Of a DNA stretch of 64,000 nt, positions 46,361-58,435 are shown piece after piece. A program made the position numbers and the translations under genes. The notes below the pieces were generated by a model. The model was given only the letters and a program-made list of their open reading frames with translations, searched no databases and had not been told where the DNA came from. The stretch's first letter is position 1, and every line of letters starts with the position of its first letter. Source of the stretch: Myrica gale (lineage: Eukaryota > Streptophyta > Magnoliopsida > Fagales > Myricaceae); assembly GCA_963930655.1 (NCBI GenBank), contig OZ005609.1, positions 20,781,001-20,845,000 of the forward strand, written 5' to 3'.

Positions 46361-47050
46361 TGAGCTTGAAGTTTTCTTTATTATTTGATAATAAAAGTTT
46401 ATTTGTTTCTCACATATATTATTGTTATGGGTTTATACGTAACATGAGATGTTATGTATGTAAATTTGTTCAGGTAACATTATAGAAAAATCATGCTAGA
46501 GATTAACATTGACCTTAATGATTTTTCAGTTCTTTGTAAGCCTGTAATTGTTTTAGACTTTTGTAACATAAAGTCTACACTTGTTGTGCGGAGAATGATT
46601 GATTCCATCATTGAGGTATGACCTTAAGCAGACGAGTGTGTGTCATGCAGTACATACACTGAACATGATCCGATTAAGAACACCTTTTGGAAATGATCAC
46701 TGTCAAGTTAAAGGTTCTACCACAATTCGGTATTGTCCTTAGACCTGAGAGGTTTGTATTCATGAATTGTGTACACAGCTTTGATATTGTCAACCGGTGA
46801 TGTTCATTCAGGACTATATCTGGACATGTTGCGTGATGTTCATTCACTGGCGTATCCGATATATCTGGACATATCGGATACTCCAGAAAATACGAAAGAA
46901 GTAGCATCCAGGTTTGCGCCCGCTGCCGCCCTGCTATTACACTCTAAGAACTCGTGTCCGTTGGGTCATCACCAGCTGAACAATATCAAACAAAGATAAA
47001 CACTACATTCAACCGACGCGCATGCCACTGATCTAAACCACAACGTGCAA
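46361..47050. other. Probable LTR-derived spacer
   Basis: The sequence after the Copia pol end is non-coding, with words such as 'gtaacatgagatgttatg' and short repeats of 'ggatatatctggacat' and 'gatgttcattca' around 46800-46875. It may hold the Copia 3' LTR, but I cannot show a second LTR. Confidence 0.35.
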
Positions 47051-47051
47051 A

Positions 47052-49150
47052 GGCATTGGTGGAATTATGATCCAATCTGAAGGGGGCGAACTCCTAAAGC
47101 GAAAAAAAAAATCCTTATATAATGCAAAAGTAACTTAGAGTTAATATAACGAAAAATATGGATTAAAGACATTAAAAATATAGAAATACGCATACCTTAG
47201 CATTTGTTGAGGCTGAGAGGAGGCAATTGGATCCCATGGTCTGTATCTTCTGAAAATGTTACAAAATAACTTCGTTCTCAATAGTTTCAAAAATTCTCTT
47301 CTCGATGTATACTACTATACTATCTTTCATCCACTCATCTCCCATCTTATTACGCAAATCAATTTTGACAATCTTCATCGCAAAGAACACTTTCTCAACG
47401 GTTGCAGCGGCAATTGGTAAGATTAATGTCAACTCAATAAAGAGATAAACCAATAGAAATAGAATATTATTTCCTATTTCAACCATCTTCACAGCAAAAC
47501 TTTCAATATCTTGAAAAAAAAAACAATATTTATTTCTCACATCATGAATGTAGGTGTGAAATTGATCTCTAAGTAAGGGTAGGTACCAGAACAAATGGAA
47601 CCGAAATGAATAATTCCAGTTCCATTTCGGTACTCACCGGAATGCAATTGTTATGTTCCGATTCCATTCTGGTATTTTACTAGAATGGTACCGAATTTTC
47701 GAAATTGGAAGCGAAGATTCAGGTTCAGCAAGTGAGCTTTTTTGCACATTTCTTTTGAGGCCCTAATGAGCCAAAGCTATTTTCTTTGATCAAATTTTTG
47801 GAAGATTTTTCTGTTAATCATCATAACTTAAGCATAAATTTAAACAGTCATCCAAAATTTAGATTATAAAATAAACGTTCAAGCAAATTCCATATGTTAT
47901 ACTTTATTTGGAGCCCTACTTTAAAAAAAAAAATTGGAACCGAAAATTTTGGTATTTTTTGGTTATTCATAAATTAACAATAACTGTAAAATATTCATCC
48001 AAAATCTATATTCTAAAATTTTTTCAATTAAATTCCATATATTATACTTTATTAACAATACACTTTTCAAAAGCTTGCAAATCAATGCTTCACAACTTCA
48101 ATCAAACCATAGCATTAACTGATCCTTTCCCTGTAATGCTTGTGACAATTCATTCATAATTCTCATTATATTCTTCAATAAATCCATAGTGAATACAAAT
48201 TCAAAACTTTCTATCTTATCTATCAAACTCATAGTCATGAATCTTTGTTATGAGCAAGTACCATCATCTTTCACGTTTTCAAGCACTTCCAACCCTATTG
48301 ACCACATAGTGAAGAGACAGATTATTGTAATGTGATATGAACCCCAACGAGTATCACCTGATTGTGCCAGATTAGTTTATTGATTTCTGTCCTTTTCCAC
48401 TATAAATCTCTCTCTTGTCTAACCACTCCACTATCTTCTCATTTTGACTTTGCCGAAGAGTATCTTTCATTTTACAAGAAGCTCCGACTATATTCAAAAT
48501 CAAATAAGTGTAATTAAAAAAACACTAACTTGCAAGTTCTTCTTTGCAATAGCTCCAATAGTCAATTGAATTTGATGAGCAAAACAATAGATATAGGTAG
48601 CAGAAGGATTGTCCCTCAAAATGAATTACTGCAACCTATTGAACTTGCCTGACATGTTTGATGCTACATCATACCCTTAACCTCTCAATCTCGATATTGA
48701 TAACCTGAGTCTTGCAAATAATTTATCTGTAACATTTTTCAAAGATTGAAAGCAAGTGTTAGTAACATGTTCCACACCAATAAATCTTTCAATCACCTGT
48801 CTATAGTTGTTCACATATCTTGAAACTCCTGTCATTTGCTTCTTCACTGATTTATCTTGAGACTCATCAACCACAAGACAAAAAAATCCGTCTCCAATAT
48901 CTTTATGATGGCAAGTGTGGTATTCGTTGTAGCAGCATTTACCATTTCCTTCTGTGTTTTTGGAGAAGTCATTTAGTTGTTTCTAAAAGCATTAAGCTGA
49001 ATTGTCTTAGCAACATTTTTCAGTACGTAAGTTGTACCATTCCAAAAGTTTAAGAAAATTGTCATTTCTCAATGAACTCTTAGACTCATCATTTTAAAAC
49101 ATTATTTGAGCAAAAATTATAGGCAATTCTTGAAAAACAGAAATCTCATA
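47052..49150 (-). mobile_element. hAT transposase remnant (DUF4371/TTF-type)
   Basis: Read on the minus strand, 48874-48530 encodes VDESQDKSVKKQMTGVSRYV, VIERFIGVEHV and LRLSISRLRG, followed after a stop by ASNMSGKF. These are hallmarks of DUF4371/TTF-type hAT proteins. Further on, 47460-47265 encodes ILPIAAATVEKVFFAMKIVK and MGDEWMKDSIVVYIEK, the hAT C-terminal dimerisation domain. Stops, frameshifts and an inserted repeat (about 47577-48050, rich in 'ggaaccgaaat') break the frame. The 3' end borders 'ggtggaattatgatccaatc', which resembles 39606. It is an inactive element. Confidence 0.9.
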
Positions 49151-49590
49151 TCCCATTAGATCTTATAGCAACGTGCTCGAAGAGTAATATAGCAAACTAC
49201 AAGCCGATGCAATTAAGTATTCCAATCTTTTAACAGAAAACCAACACGAATCTAAAGAAGGAAGATTGAACTATTTAATTATCTATTTTTCTCTCTCAGT
49301 TCTACCGCTCGTTGTCTTTGAAAGAATGAATCCATGGCATGTAGATGTAAAAAAGTTGGGATTTTTATTTTTTCTTTTGCTAATTTGTTTTTGTAGTTGC
49401 CCAACTGCTACTTTTTTTGTTCTGCCTTTTAGAATCAAATTGGAGCTCTATAAAATAGAAAAAGAAATTCAATCGAGAATGTATAGTATAAATTTGTTGA
49501 AAAAGTTATTGAAATTTGGTAAACAACATAACTGTAATTTTTTTTTTAAAAAAAATTGTGCCACCCAAATATAGCCTCTATGATATTACG

Positions 49591-49785
49591 GTTATGTTGT
49601 TTACTAAAATTTTACACTTCCTAATATTTTAATACAATAAAAAATTACAATATAATCTATCTCCTCATAACATCATTATTTTTCTCTATAATAAATATTA
49701 AAAATTATATCTCTTAAATTTTTTACCAAATTTAATACTCTAAAATTTTAACATCCCCAAAATTTTAACACTCAAACACAACCTA
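49591..49785 (-). mobile_element. Tourist-like MITE, inverted copy
   Basis: Read on the minus strand it starts 'ggttgtgtttgagtgttaaaattttg' (partly quoted) and matches the family of 10965-11163, ending 'gtaaacaacataacc'. It lies about 170 bp left of the start of the duplicated promoter segment of the DUF2358 gene. The TSD is not resolved. Confidence 0.65.
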
Positions 49786-49942
49786 CATTTACTTGACGCG
49801 GGTCAGAGAGGTCTTGTTGGAAAAAAGTAATTGTGGATTATGCTGGGCGTTCACATCAGATCATATATGGTGAATATTCTCTTAAGATAATAAGGATTTT
49901 ATGGGGACTGTTAAGATATGCTTCTTTGCATCTGAAAAAGTA

Positions 49943-50734
49943 TAGATATGAATGGAGTGATCCAATTTTAACAAAAACGTGACTATATGAATTGATATAT
50001 ATATATATATATATATTCTTATTTCATGAGTTTATTTGTTATACGATAGATGTAGGTATGATGAGCCAATGTCATTTTTTTTCTCAGTTTCTACTTACCC
50101 TGCATGAAAAAATTATGTGTAATTCATAATTTTCTTCCATAAACATTTATATAAGGCGGGAGGCCTAATAAATAGTAGAAAGGGATAAGTGGAATCAACA
50201 ATCAAAGCTTCCCAAAATGTATAATTTTAAATTAATAAAAATAAAAAAGGCAAAAGACAAAAAAAAAACACCGCTAAATATTGTTAAATCATTAGACTAG
50301 AAGGAATTTTATACTGGTATAAGTCACTTCCATTCTTGCTGTGTTTTATCCACTATTTATATTTAGTATGGCTCCAAATATTATTTATTTACAAAAAAAA
50401 TAAAAGATGCAATTATTATACTTTATTTGAATTATTTTTTCAAGTAAAATATGAAAGATAATTCTACTTTCAATAATTCTTAAAATCCATAACTTTTTGA
50501 GTAAATAGAATAAGTACTTCAAGTCATTATTTCTCATCTTTTCCACGTTTTCAATTATACAACTAAAAAGAATTCAAGATCGCTTGATTTTCGGACGTGC
50601 AAAAAAACGAAAAGAAAAAGTAGCCGTTTCTGCCCAACGGATATAAAAAACAAAAATCCCATCTATTTGAATTCACGCGTTTTAACACAGCCAGCGATTT
50701 GACGAGCGAGAGAGCTAGTCGAGAGGGAGAGAAA
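49943..50734 (+). promoter_or_regulatory. Promoter and leader region of the DUF2358 gene
   Basis: This is the source of the duplicated segment at 41322-42016. A TATA-like 'ggatataaaaaaca' at 50639-50652 lies about 85-95 bp before the ATG at 50735, a reasonable distance for a short plant leader. The upstream part includes a (TA)n tract (about 49998-50019). The pairing of the two copies lets conserved positions be read off. Transcription start is not directly visible. Confidence 0.5.
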
Positions 50735-52955
50735 ATGGCGAGAGCAGAAACCTCCTCCTCTGGCTGCACTCTCAAAAGTAACACTCGAAGTGCCGCTTCC
50801 AAATTACAGTGCCCCCAATTCACTCTCCCTTGAATCTTGATGCTATGAGACCATGACTCTTGATCCCTCTGACCCCTTCATTACTGTTCATCCTGCAGAG
50901 AGTCCAGGGCATTCGATGCTCTTTCAGCTCAACTGATAAAAAGTACGGCAACAATGTCAATAAGAGGGAAATCAAAACCCGAAGCAAAACCCCGCAGATT
51001 TTGAAACTCGCGGTGAGCGGAGTCTCTGAACTTTTGAGACTCTCCTCCTCCAGCAAGAACAGGTAGTTTCCGTTTGTTCCCTTGAAAATATCGGAAGAAA
51101 AAGCAGACTCTAACTTTAAAGTTTGAAGGATGCTACACTATTGGTCGTCAACTAGAGCCTTAGCTCAATTGTTTCCTCAAGTTTTACCTCCTTTTCCCTT
51201 TGTTTTGCTCAAAAATACATATATAGGTTAAGGAGAAAAAAGAGTACACAAACGTGATAATACAGGGACTACGTGTTACTTCCCTGAGCCCAACTGAGGT
51301 TGACCGAGTTAATTGAGAGTTTCACTTATGTAAACATAATGTGAGATTATTTGCGGGTCAGTGTGCTAGTTTTTTCAACCCAATGTTTTGCAGACTGGAA
51401 ACAGTGAGTGATACAAAGGCAGAAGAATTTCTGTTTCGGAAGTTGATGATGTTGTGATGATCCTCAAATATGATTATAAGAATGCCTACTTTGTAACAGG
51501 TACCTTGTTCCATCTTCAAACTTTTTGTGTTATGGAGCAACGTTAAACAGCAAAATTACAAAGGTTGGATTTCATTTTTTTTTGGGGGTGGGGAGGTGGG
51601 TTGCGGAGGCAAAAATTTGGGTGTTGAAATGACAAGTCGATTAAACTTGGTGTTTCAGAGGATAATGGTTGAAGGGCATGAGCACTGAATTAGTGTCTTC
51701 AGCTTGAGAGAACTGGCTAGAGAAGGAGGTTTTTCTATTCCAAGATTAGTATTCAGGCCAAATTCATGCCAGATATCAGTGTTTTAATTTTGTTTAATGA
51801 GGGAATGATATTGAGATATTGTACATTCTCTGCATAGCATTTGCTCTCAGGTGTACTTATCTGATATTATTCAGAGCTACTACTGATGGATGATGGAGTC
51901 TCTCCTTTATGTTCTTTCTGAGGCCTATTTAAAGTTCCAAGGGGGTTGTAGTCAGCTAAGAAGCAAAGTCATGTATCAAAGTCACATATTAGTGGTATTA
52001 AATGGTGGGGAACCATAATCAATGAAGTTGAACTATCTGAAAGAGTCTAACCTTTCCTATCTGTTACTAATGAATATCACAGGATCTTGTGGAAGTTGTG
52101 GGCTCATAGATCTCAGCTTCGCTTATGCTTATTGTTGAGACTAGGAAGAAGTGTCTGTCAAATGTAATGAAGATATCCAAAAATCCAAATTAGGCCAATC
52201 ATTGATTAACTATGTGTCCTTAACACTGTATTTTTATTTGAAATAGGGGTTTTTACTTCCTCAATTTATGCTGAAGATTGTATGTTCGAAGATCCAACTA
52301 TTAGATTTCGAGGTAAGAAAACTCATTCTGGATTTTACGATGAGCATTATTTAATCCATTTTGTTGTGCTTTTTATCATATCAGTTAACGATTCTTTCTC
52401 AGAGATATAGTTTTATTAGATCCTACATAATAAATATGAAATGGGAACCATCACCGAACCTGCTCTTTGTTAATCATGCTTGACTTAATAATGGCTTACC
52501 TATTCTAAATTTGAAAGCAACATTTGTCTTGTTGAAATATGACTGCTTTTGTTTTATTTTCCCATTAGTCTCATTTCTTGTTTAGGTGATTACAAATATA
52601 AGGTAAGGACGACACTAGCGCATTTTCACGTCAATCTCTAGGTACTGTGTATAAGGGAAAGTCTTTAGTTCTTTCAATGCAGTTTCAAATCTAGACTTCA
52701 TCATCAAGTGCCTAAATAGTCCTAGATGCTTTAGACTCTCTCTCTCTCTTTCTCTCTCTTCTGCTTGTAAATTTCAAAGCACACTGAAAGTTTTCGCTTT
52801 GTGGGAAACTAAATGTATCAGAAGAATCAACTAATTTCTCTGGCTTTCACTCTTCACTCTTCAGGTAGGGAGTTGTATTCACGGAACTTGAAATTGCTTG
52901 TTCCTTTCTTTGACTCCCATCAATTGGGTTGCAACAGATTGAAACAAATGTTTAT

Positions 52956-53037
52956 GTTGGGTACCTGCATCAAATGTTTAACTAAAATTTGGTTTCAGTT
53001 ATAATACAGAACTGTTGGGTACCTGCATCAAATGTTT
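52956..53037. repeat. 24-bp direct repeat in the broken DUF2358 exon
   Basis: 'gttgggtacctgcatcaaat' (first 20 of 24 bp) occurs at 52956 and 53014, 58 bp apart. The first copy abuts the place where the DUF2358 reading frame is lost. A local duplication may have accompanied the damage. Confidence 0.85.
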
Positions 53038-53383
53038 TGACCGATTCAGAAGTTTATGCTATGGAATCCTTCCATTGGTAAATGAAAACATGAGTTTGAT
53101 CCTTTGTTTAGCATAATGCATACCAATTGATGATGTAAGGAAATTTTAGTTTGTCTCAGTTGTACAAAATCTATCTTTTTTCTACTGTTTTAGAGTTGGT
53201 ATTCACTGCAGATTCTATATGCTTCTCCATGAACAGCTTTCTACGGAATTGTCTTTTGTGATATTTGGAAAGAAGTTGTGGACAACCTCCTGTTTAGGAA
53301 AATAGTTGTTCAGTTTCAGCAAATGCTGCTTCCATTTTACTTGTCCAAAAAAAAAGAAAAAAAAATACTGCTTTCATATTATG

Positions 53384-53572
53384 GGCATGTTTGAGACCCC
53401 AAATATTTGGGGTCTCAACAAATCGAACAAACCAAACAAACTCCAAAATTTTTAACTTTTACACCTACACACTTCACCTTTCACAAACCCCAATAAATCT
53501 CAATAAAGTAAAGATTCCTAAAATTTCGGGAATATTCCCCAATTTTTTGGCAAACAAACATCCCCTATACCT
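53384..53572. mobile_element. MITE in the DUF2358 gene
   Basis: The left end 'gggcatgtttgagacccc' faces the inverse 'ggcaaacaaacatcccc'. Next to the left end is a perfect hairpin made of 'gagaccccaaat' and 'atttggggtctc'. It sits between the damaged exon 5 and the block at 54323. The TSD is unclear. Confidence 0.6.
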
Positions 53573-54386
53573 TTAGGATTCAACAAGAAAAATACGTTTA
53601 GTTTGTATTGATATTGTACGAAGTAACTTGCAAAAGGGGTCATGCAGCTTAAAACTTTCTATCTCTTCGGAAGCCTGATCTACCGTGTATCTGCCAGATG
53701 GGAACTGTATGTTATTTTCCAGTTCTTGTAAGGATATTGTGAGGCGCATATTCCGTTTTTAGGTTTTTTTTTCTCTCGTCATTAATTATTCTTGTATTAA
53801 ACCTCGAAGTGCACATAATATGGGCTTTTTTTCCAAGTTTCCAACCCTTTTAATTCTTCGTAGATTATCAAGTTTATTTAGAGTTCATTAAGACTGTTAA
53901 TGTGACTTCACTGCAGGATATAAACTCAGATCCTAATTTCGTGCTAGCAATGTGGAAACTAAGGTGCTTAACTCATCCCGTTAGAGTTTATAGCTGTATA
54001 AGCTCAGATCCTATTTTTTCTATGGTCCTTTCAGGGGTGGGAGGTGATTGAGAATCTACTTGATTCTTTTCTTTTTTTTCCTTTTAGTCCACATGGTCCT
54101 TAGGAAGGATAAATGCTACTGGTTGGTCTGTATAAATTGGAGAATCATTTTATATATTTCTAAAAGAGTGAAAGTAATTTCGCTTATAAGCCTCCTTAAA
54201 TAAACTCTATTCTTAGCTTTGTCTAATGCAGCCAACCAACTCCCCCCGCCACCCACCCCCCCCCCCCAACCACCACCCACCCGCCTTTTTTTTATAGTTT
54301 TCTCTATTCTACTTTTTGCAGGACTTGCCTCAAACTTCCATGGAAGCCATTCATTTACATAGATGGGAGTACACTGTACGAGTTTA

Positions 54387-56085
54387 ATGTGAGAAATAGC
54401 TTTTTCTTCTGATGCAATGCACATATACAAACTTGTTTGTTTGCTATAGTTGCGATGCTTGCCTCTTTTTTCATTTGGAAAACTGTCAGGCATGTTGCAG
54501 ATTAGTTGTTTCTGTTATGTGGTTTTTCAGTGACATTGGAAAAGAATTGGCCGTTGACTAAAGAAGAGGTTGGCGCGTTCTGGAGAGTGAAGAAGAAAGT
54601 AGGAAGAATATCCTGGAGACATTCCTAGTTCGCCAGATCATAGTATTCAGGGTTTTTTTTTTGTGTCTTCCACAAATTTGTGTGATTAAAACCTCCTCTT
54701 TGTGTTGGTTTCTTTCTTTCTGTACGTTGTATGTATATTTATGAAGTCGTGGCCTCATGATCTGGTTCTGTTCTTTTAAATAGGCCTTTTCATTCTTGAA
54801 TTTCATCTCTGAGTTTGTTCAATAAATGGAGTTCCTGCCTCCAATTTTTTAATCCCAAAGTGTCTTTAAAAGAAACTTTTGGTTAAAGGAATGGACTTCA
54901 CCTAACCTCTGAGACCTTTCTGACGCGTCTGCATTGACATTTACAAATCCTACGTTTGCTTCTGTTTCTTCGAGAAGTATTAATTTGATTTCCAACATCC
55001 ACTATTGCCTAAAAGAATCTATTTACTGTTTCGTGAATATTTAGATGGAAGGTGTTCGTGTATTCCCTGAGTGAATGGGGGGAACTAACTGGTAAAGATC
55101 CACCATCAATTGCAGCTGAGGACTTGAGAAACTATCTTGAGTGTTTTACTGCTTTTCTTTTAACATAATTCTGGCTATCTTTTCTTTTTCCTTGCACTTT
55201 TGTCGATTAAATTGGGTGGTTGGATTATTTCTCTATTTGATTCATGGTGACTTCTGCTCACAGATTGGAGGACATCTGCTTGCAGTTTGTTAGGCTTTGC
55301 GTGGAGTTCATGATGGCCATTAAGCTGCAGTTCGTAGGTTCGAAATATTTGTTTTGTGCTTTATTCGTGAATATATTCTACTTGCTTTGTAAAAATCCTT
55401 GGTGGGTGTGAAAAATCCCAAACTCACCTGATCCTTCCATGATTGACTACGAAAAGAGGACTTCCCTGATAGCAGCAATTTAAAAACTTCATTGATGAAC
55501 AATGCAGATTAGGTGGAGGTTGTCTAACCAATCCATGTGTTGCATGTTCAGGTAAGCATCGACCAAATTGTTAACCATTTTACTCTAACAATCAGTCATT
55601 CGATATATATTTTAAAGTATGCTATTGAGTTTGGGATATGTAGTTGACCTGTAATTTTCTTTTGGCTTCCATTTTCCGGTGCATATGTTTAATCGTGTGT
55701 TAAAAAGGTAGAGTAGATTCTTCTGTTTGGTTTTCAGAAAGAGCTACCTAACTCAACCTTTGTTCAATGCCTTCTGTCTGATTTCTTTGTGCTCGAGTTA
55801 CATTGGTAAGAACAAAGGTCAACCAATCATATCTTCTCCTTTTCTAAATAAGTTTTAAATACAAGCTATGATTGTTTGAGGTGAATATTTATTAGATAAA
55901 GGAACGTACCTCAAGCATATCTAGAAAAACTATATAAAATTGATGGAAATAATTGATGTAGATGATGGAAGCCATGTCACGAGTAAGAGTAGTAAAAGGT
56001 TGACACGTGTCCACAAGATATTAATTTAAAAAATCATCTCATTTAAAATAAAGTTTTTAAAAAATTAAAAACACATTATACATTT
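54387..56085. other. Downstream of DUF2358, nothing firmly recognised
   Basis: A short plus-strand frame at 54525-54608 (SVTLEKNWPLTKEEVGAFWR) has the look of coding sequence but no family that I can name safely. A C run lies at 54258-54267 just upstream. Frames around 55040-55340 and 55505-55550 are open but short. Confidence 0.3.
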
Positions 56086-56087
56086 AA

Positions 56088-56150
<63 letters not shown>
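56086..56150. repeat. (CA)n(TA)n compound microsatellite
   Basis: About 20 bp of CA repeats are followed by about 42 bp of TA repeats. It is a typical hypervariable compound repeat. Confidence 0.97.
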
Positions 56151-56154
<4 letters not shown>

Positions 56155-56875
56155 AAGTTTTAACAAATTAACATTGATGATGAACTTTAAAACTTAAAAC
56201 AAATTTTTCAATACACAAACTTTAAGCCTCTTCATCATCAACAATAGAACTAAGCCTCATCAGCATATAACAAAAACTGTATCCTTTCAATTAAGATTAT
56301 TTAGTAATCAAGACTCACAAACTAGTAATTAAAAGATAGAGAGAGAATCAAGCACACAAAAAAAGTATATTAAATTTTGTAGGGGAGGAGGTGAATAGGT
56401 ATTTTTAAAAACTTAGTAAAATTACTTGTAGACTTTAAAATTCACACACATAAAATCGTTGATTCTTTGAACCCATTCATATGGATAACAATGTGAAATT
56501 TCAGCAGTCTCAGCCTTGAGAATCTCTCAAAGTTTTTCTCATTGAAAATAAACTTTAGACTCAATACTATACCTAGAGGCAGGGTGAATGGGTATTTAAA
56601 AATTTAACAACCCTATTTCTACAGCCAGCACCTAACTAATAATATAAATATTTTTATCTCTAAACTTGATTAACTAAGATACTAGATCTTCAAGATACCA
56701 ATCAAGATGACTAAAGATATTTAACAAAGTCACAAGAACAACACAAGCAATATTAGCAAGTAACCAAGACATAGAAGACACATAAAGTTTGATTACGAAA
56801 TTAAAATCTAGTGAGATAAACTTCCTCAAAAGATAAAACACTCTGGGTGTAGGTCACACCAATAGATCCACTAAT

Positions 56876-57066
56876 GAGATGTTTGAGAGCCAAAATATTA
56901 GGCTTCCAAAATTTTGGCCCCAATAAAATAACACCCCAAAATTCTATCTCTCCATCAAATCATCACTTTTCACTCAAAATAAATATAAAAAATTCATTCA
57001 AATAATTTTTCTCTTCATTTTTTCATCAATTCCAACACCCCAACATTTTAACAATCAAACACCACC
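56876..57066 (-). mobile_element. Tourist-like MITE, inverted copy, diverged
   Basis: It ends 'aacaatcaaacaccacc' on the right and starts 'gatgtttgagagccaaaat' on the left. Inside are 'cccaaaattctatctctccatcaaatcatcac' and 'ttttctcttcattttttcatcaa' (partly quoted), the inverse of the family's shared words. Confidence 0.6.
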
Positions 57067-57355
57067 TAATCGTCCAGAGTTTACAAGATGGTGATGAAAG
57101 TAAAAACTCATTTACTTTTCAAAATCCCCTCACCAAAGAGCCCTTCTTGGGCCAGTGCCCCAACACACAATCAACTCTTCACTTTTTCACAACTCCAACA
57201 CCCTAATATTTTTACCACTCCAACATTTTAACAATCAAACACCACTTAAGAACGTCCAGAGTTTACAAGAAGGTGATCAAAGTAAAAACTCATCCACTTT
57301 CAGGTCCCCTCACCCAAGAACCCTTCTTGGGCCAGTGCCAAGCACACAATCAACG
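57037..57355. repeat. 180-bp tandem duplication
   Basis: Two units share 'aacattttaacaatcaaacaccac', 'cgtccagagtttacaaga', 'gtgat(g/c)aaagtaaaaactcat' and 'cccttcttgggccagtgcc' (some partly quoted). They start at about 57037 and 57217. The right part of the MITE at 56876-57066 is included in the duplicated unit. Confidence 0.85.
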
Positions 57356-58435
57356 ACTAGCAACTCCGATCTGTATTTCAGCAGATGTTGATGAACTCGT
57401 CAGCCCTTCAATCTTCTCAATCTTCAACAACATCCTTTCTTGAACCCTTACAGGAAAACTTGAGTCTTGGTGATATATCTTCTTAGCATCACATAGGACT
57501 CATCGATTTTTCAACAATCAATATCTTACAACATCGTTCTTCCACCAAAGGGAAGAGAAAGTTCTCTCCAACAACCAGCTCAAAGAATATATTGTATTTG
57601 GCTTAGATAGGGAAACTGTGTATAATTGGTCTAAAGACGATTTTTTAGTGGTAAGCAATTTCAATATCTGTATTTGTAAAAAAAATGGCCGAGGCTTAGA
57701 AATATGTTAATATAGTGTTTAGGTATAGGTAAGAAGGTAACACAGATAAAAGAGGAGGTTTGGGCGAGATTCCAATATTTTAAACAAATTCTGTTAAAAG
57801 TCCGTCAGGCTCACCTTGGACTAACCATAGGTTGGTCATACCAACAAAATTACTCCAGAATACTCTGCAAAACACTCTAGACCTTCTAGACCCTCAGGAC
57901 ACCTTTCTAGTCTTCCAAATTCTTCAAGCCTCCAAAACTTTGAACCTTCTTAGACCAGCCAAGTGGCTTTCTACTTTCTAAAATGAAAATACATTTATTA
58001 AAATATTGTTTTGCCCATGAAAATTATGTCAATCTACATAAACATTCTCAATCTCATCCTTTGGCAATTTTCATGACAAAACCTTAAGCTAAATATAAAT
58101 CTTATCTAAGATCTGTTATCACCAAAAACAAAACTTAGTTTACAATATTATGGTTCCTAACCAACTTGATTTTGTGATTTGAGTAACTGAAATCACGCTC
58201 AAACTCAACTGTGATCATTATAATTAATTGTAACAAATCTGACCATGCAAGATCACATTATTGAAATATTACAACTTCCAATAAGAATATAAAATCAATA
58301 ATCACCTAAGGAAGTGCAATATAATATTTCAATCAATAGTTTTAATCTTAATAAAACTAGAACTTAGACAACTTTAAAAGCTTTAATCAAATCTATAATG
58401 ACTATCCCCAAATCACTATAAAAATCAAATTAAGC

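Larger units (their letters stand above)
50735..54386 (+). pseudogene. DUF2358 family gene, 3' half apparently damaged
   Basis: DUF2358 proteins are uncharacterised plant and algal proteins with an NTF2/SnoaL-like fold. The start is ATG 50735 (MARAETSSSGC). The exon 1 end is uncertain (for example 50808 joining 50901). Clear exons follow: to 51062 (GIRCSFSSTDKK… ILKLAVSGVSELLRL), 51423-51499 (VSEVDDVVMILKYDYKNAYFVTG), 52247-52312 (VFTSSIYAEDCMFEDPTIRF) and 52865 onward (GRELYSRNLKLLVPFFDS). Right after FFDS the frame is lost: a 1-bp deletion near 52918 would explain why SIGLQQIE appears in another frame. Only one later block is found, 54323-54386 (LKLPWKPFIYIDGSTLYEF). The usual middle (around LATWKLR) and C-terminal (around RHAESWN) blocks are missing. 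I call it a decaying gene, but unusual splicing could rescue part. Confidence 0.72.
56281..58250 (-). mobile_element. LTR-element remnant, inverted partner of 44640-45235
   Basis: The reverse complement of 56281-56530 aligns with about 44975-45235, and that of 58050-58140 aligns with about 44675-44750. The spacing is much larger here because other elements are inserted (for example 56876-57066). No protein is readable. The two copies lie 11 kb apart in opposite orientation. Confidence 0.6.

Noticed and set aside
51392..51422. Apparent frameshift at the third DUF2358 exon if the acceptor at 51391/51392 is used
   Set aside because: Using the AG at 51421-51422 restores the frame and the family sequence directly, so no mutation is needed there.
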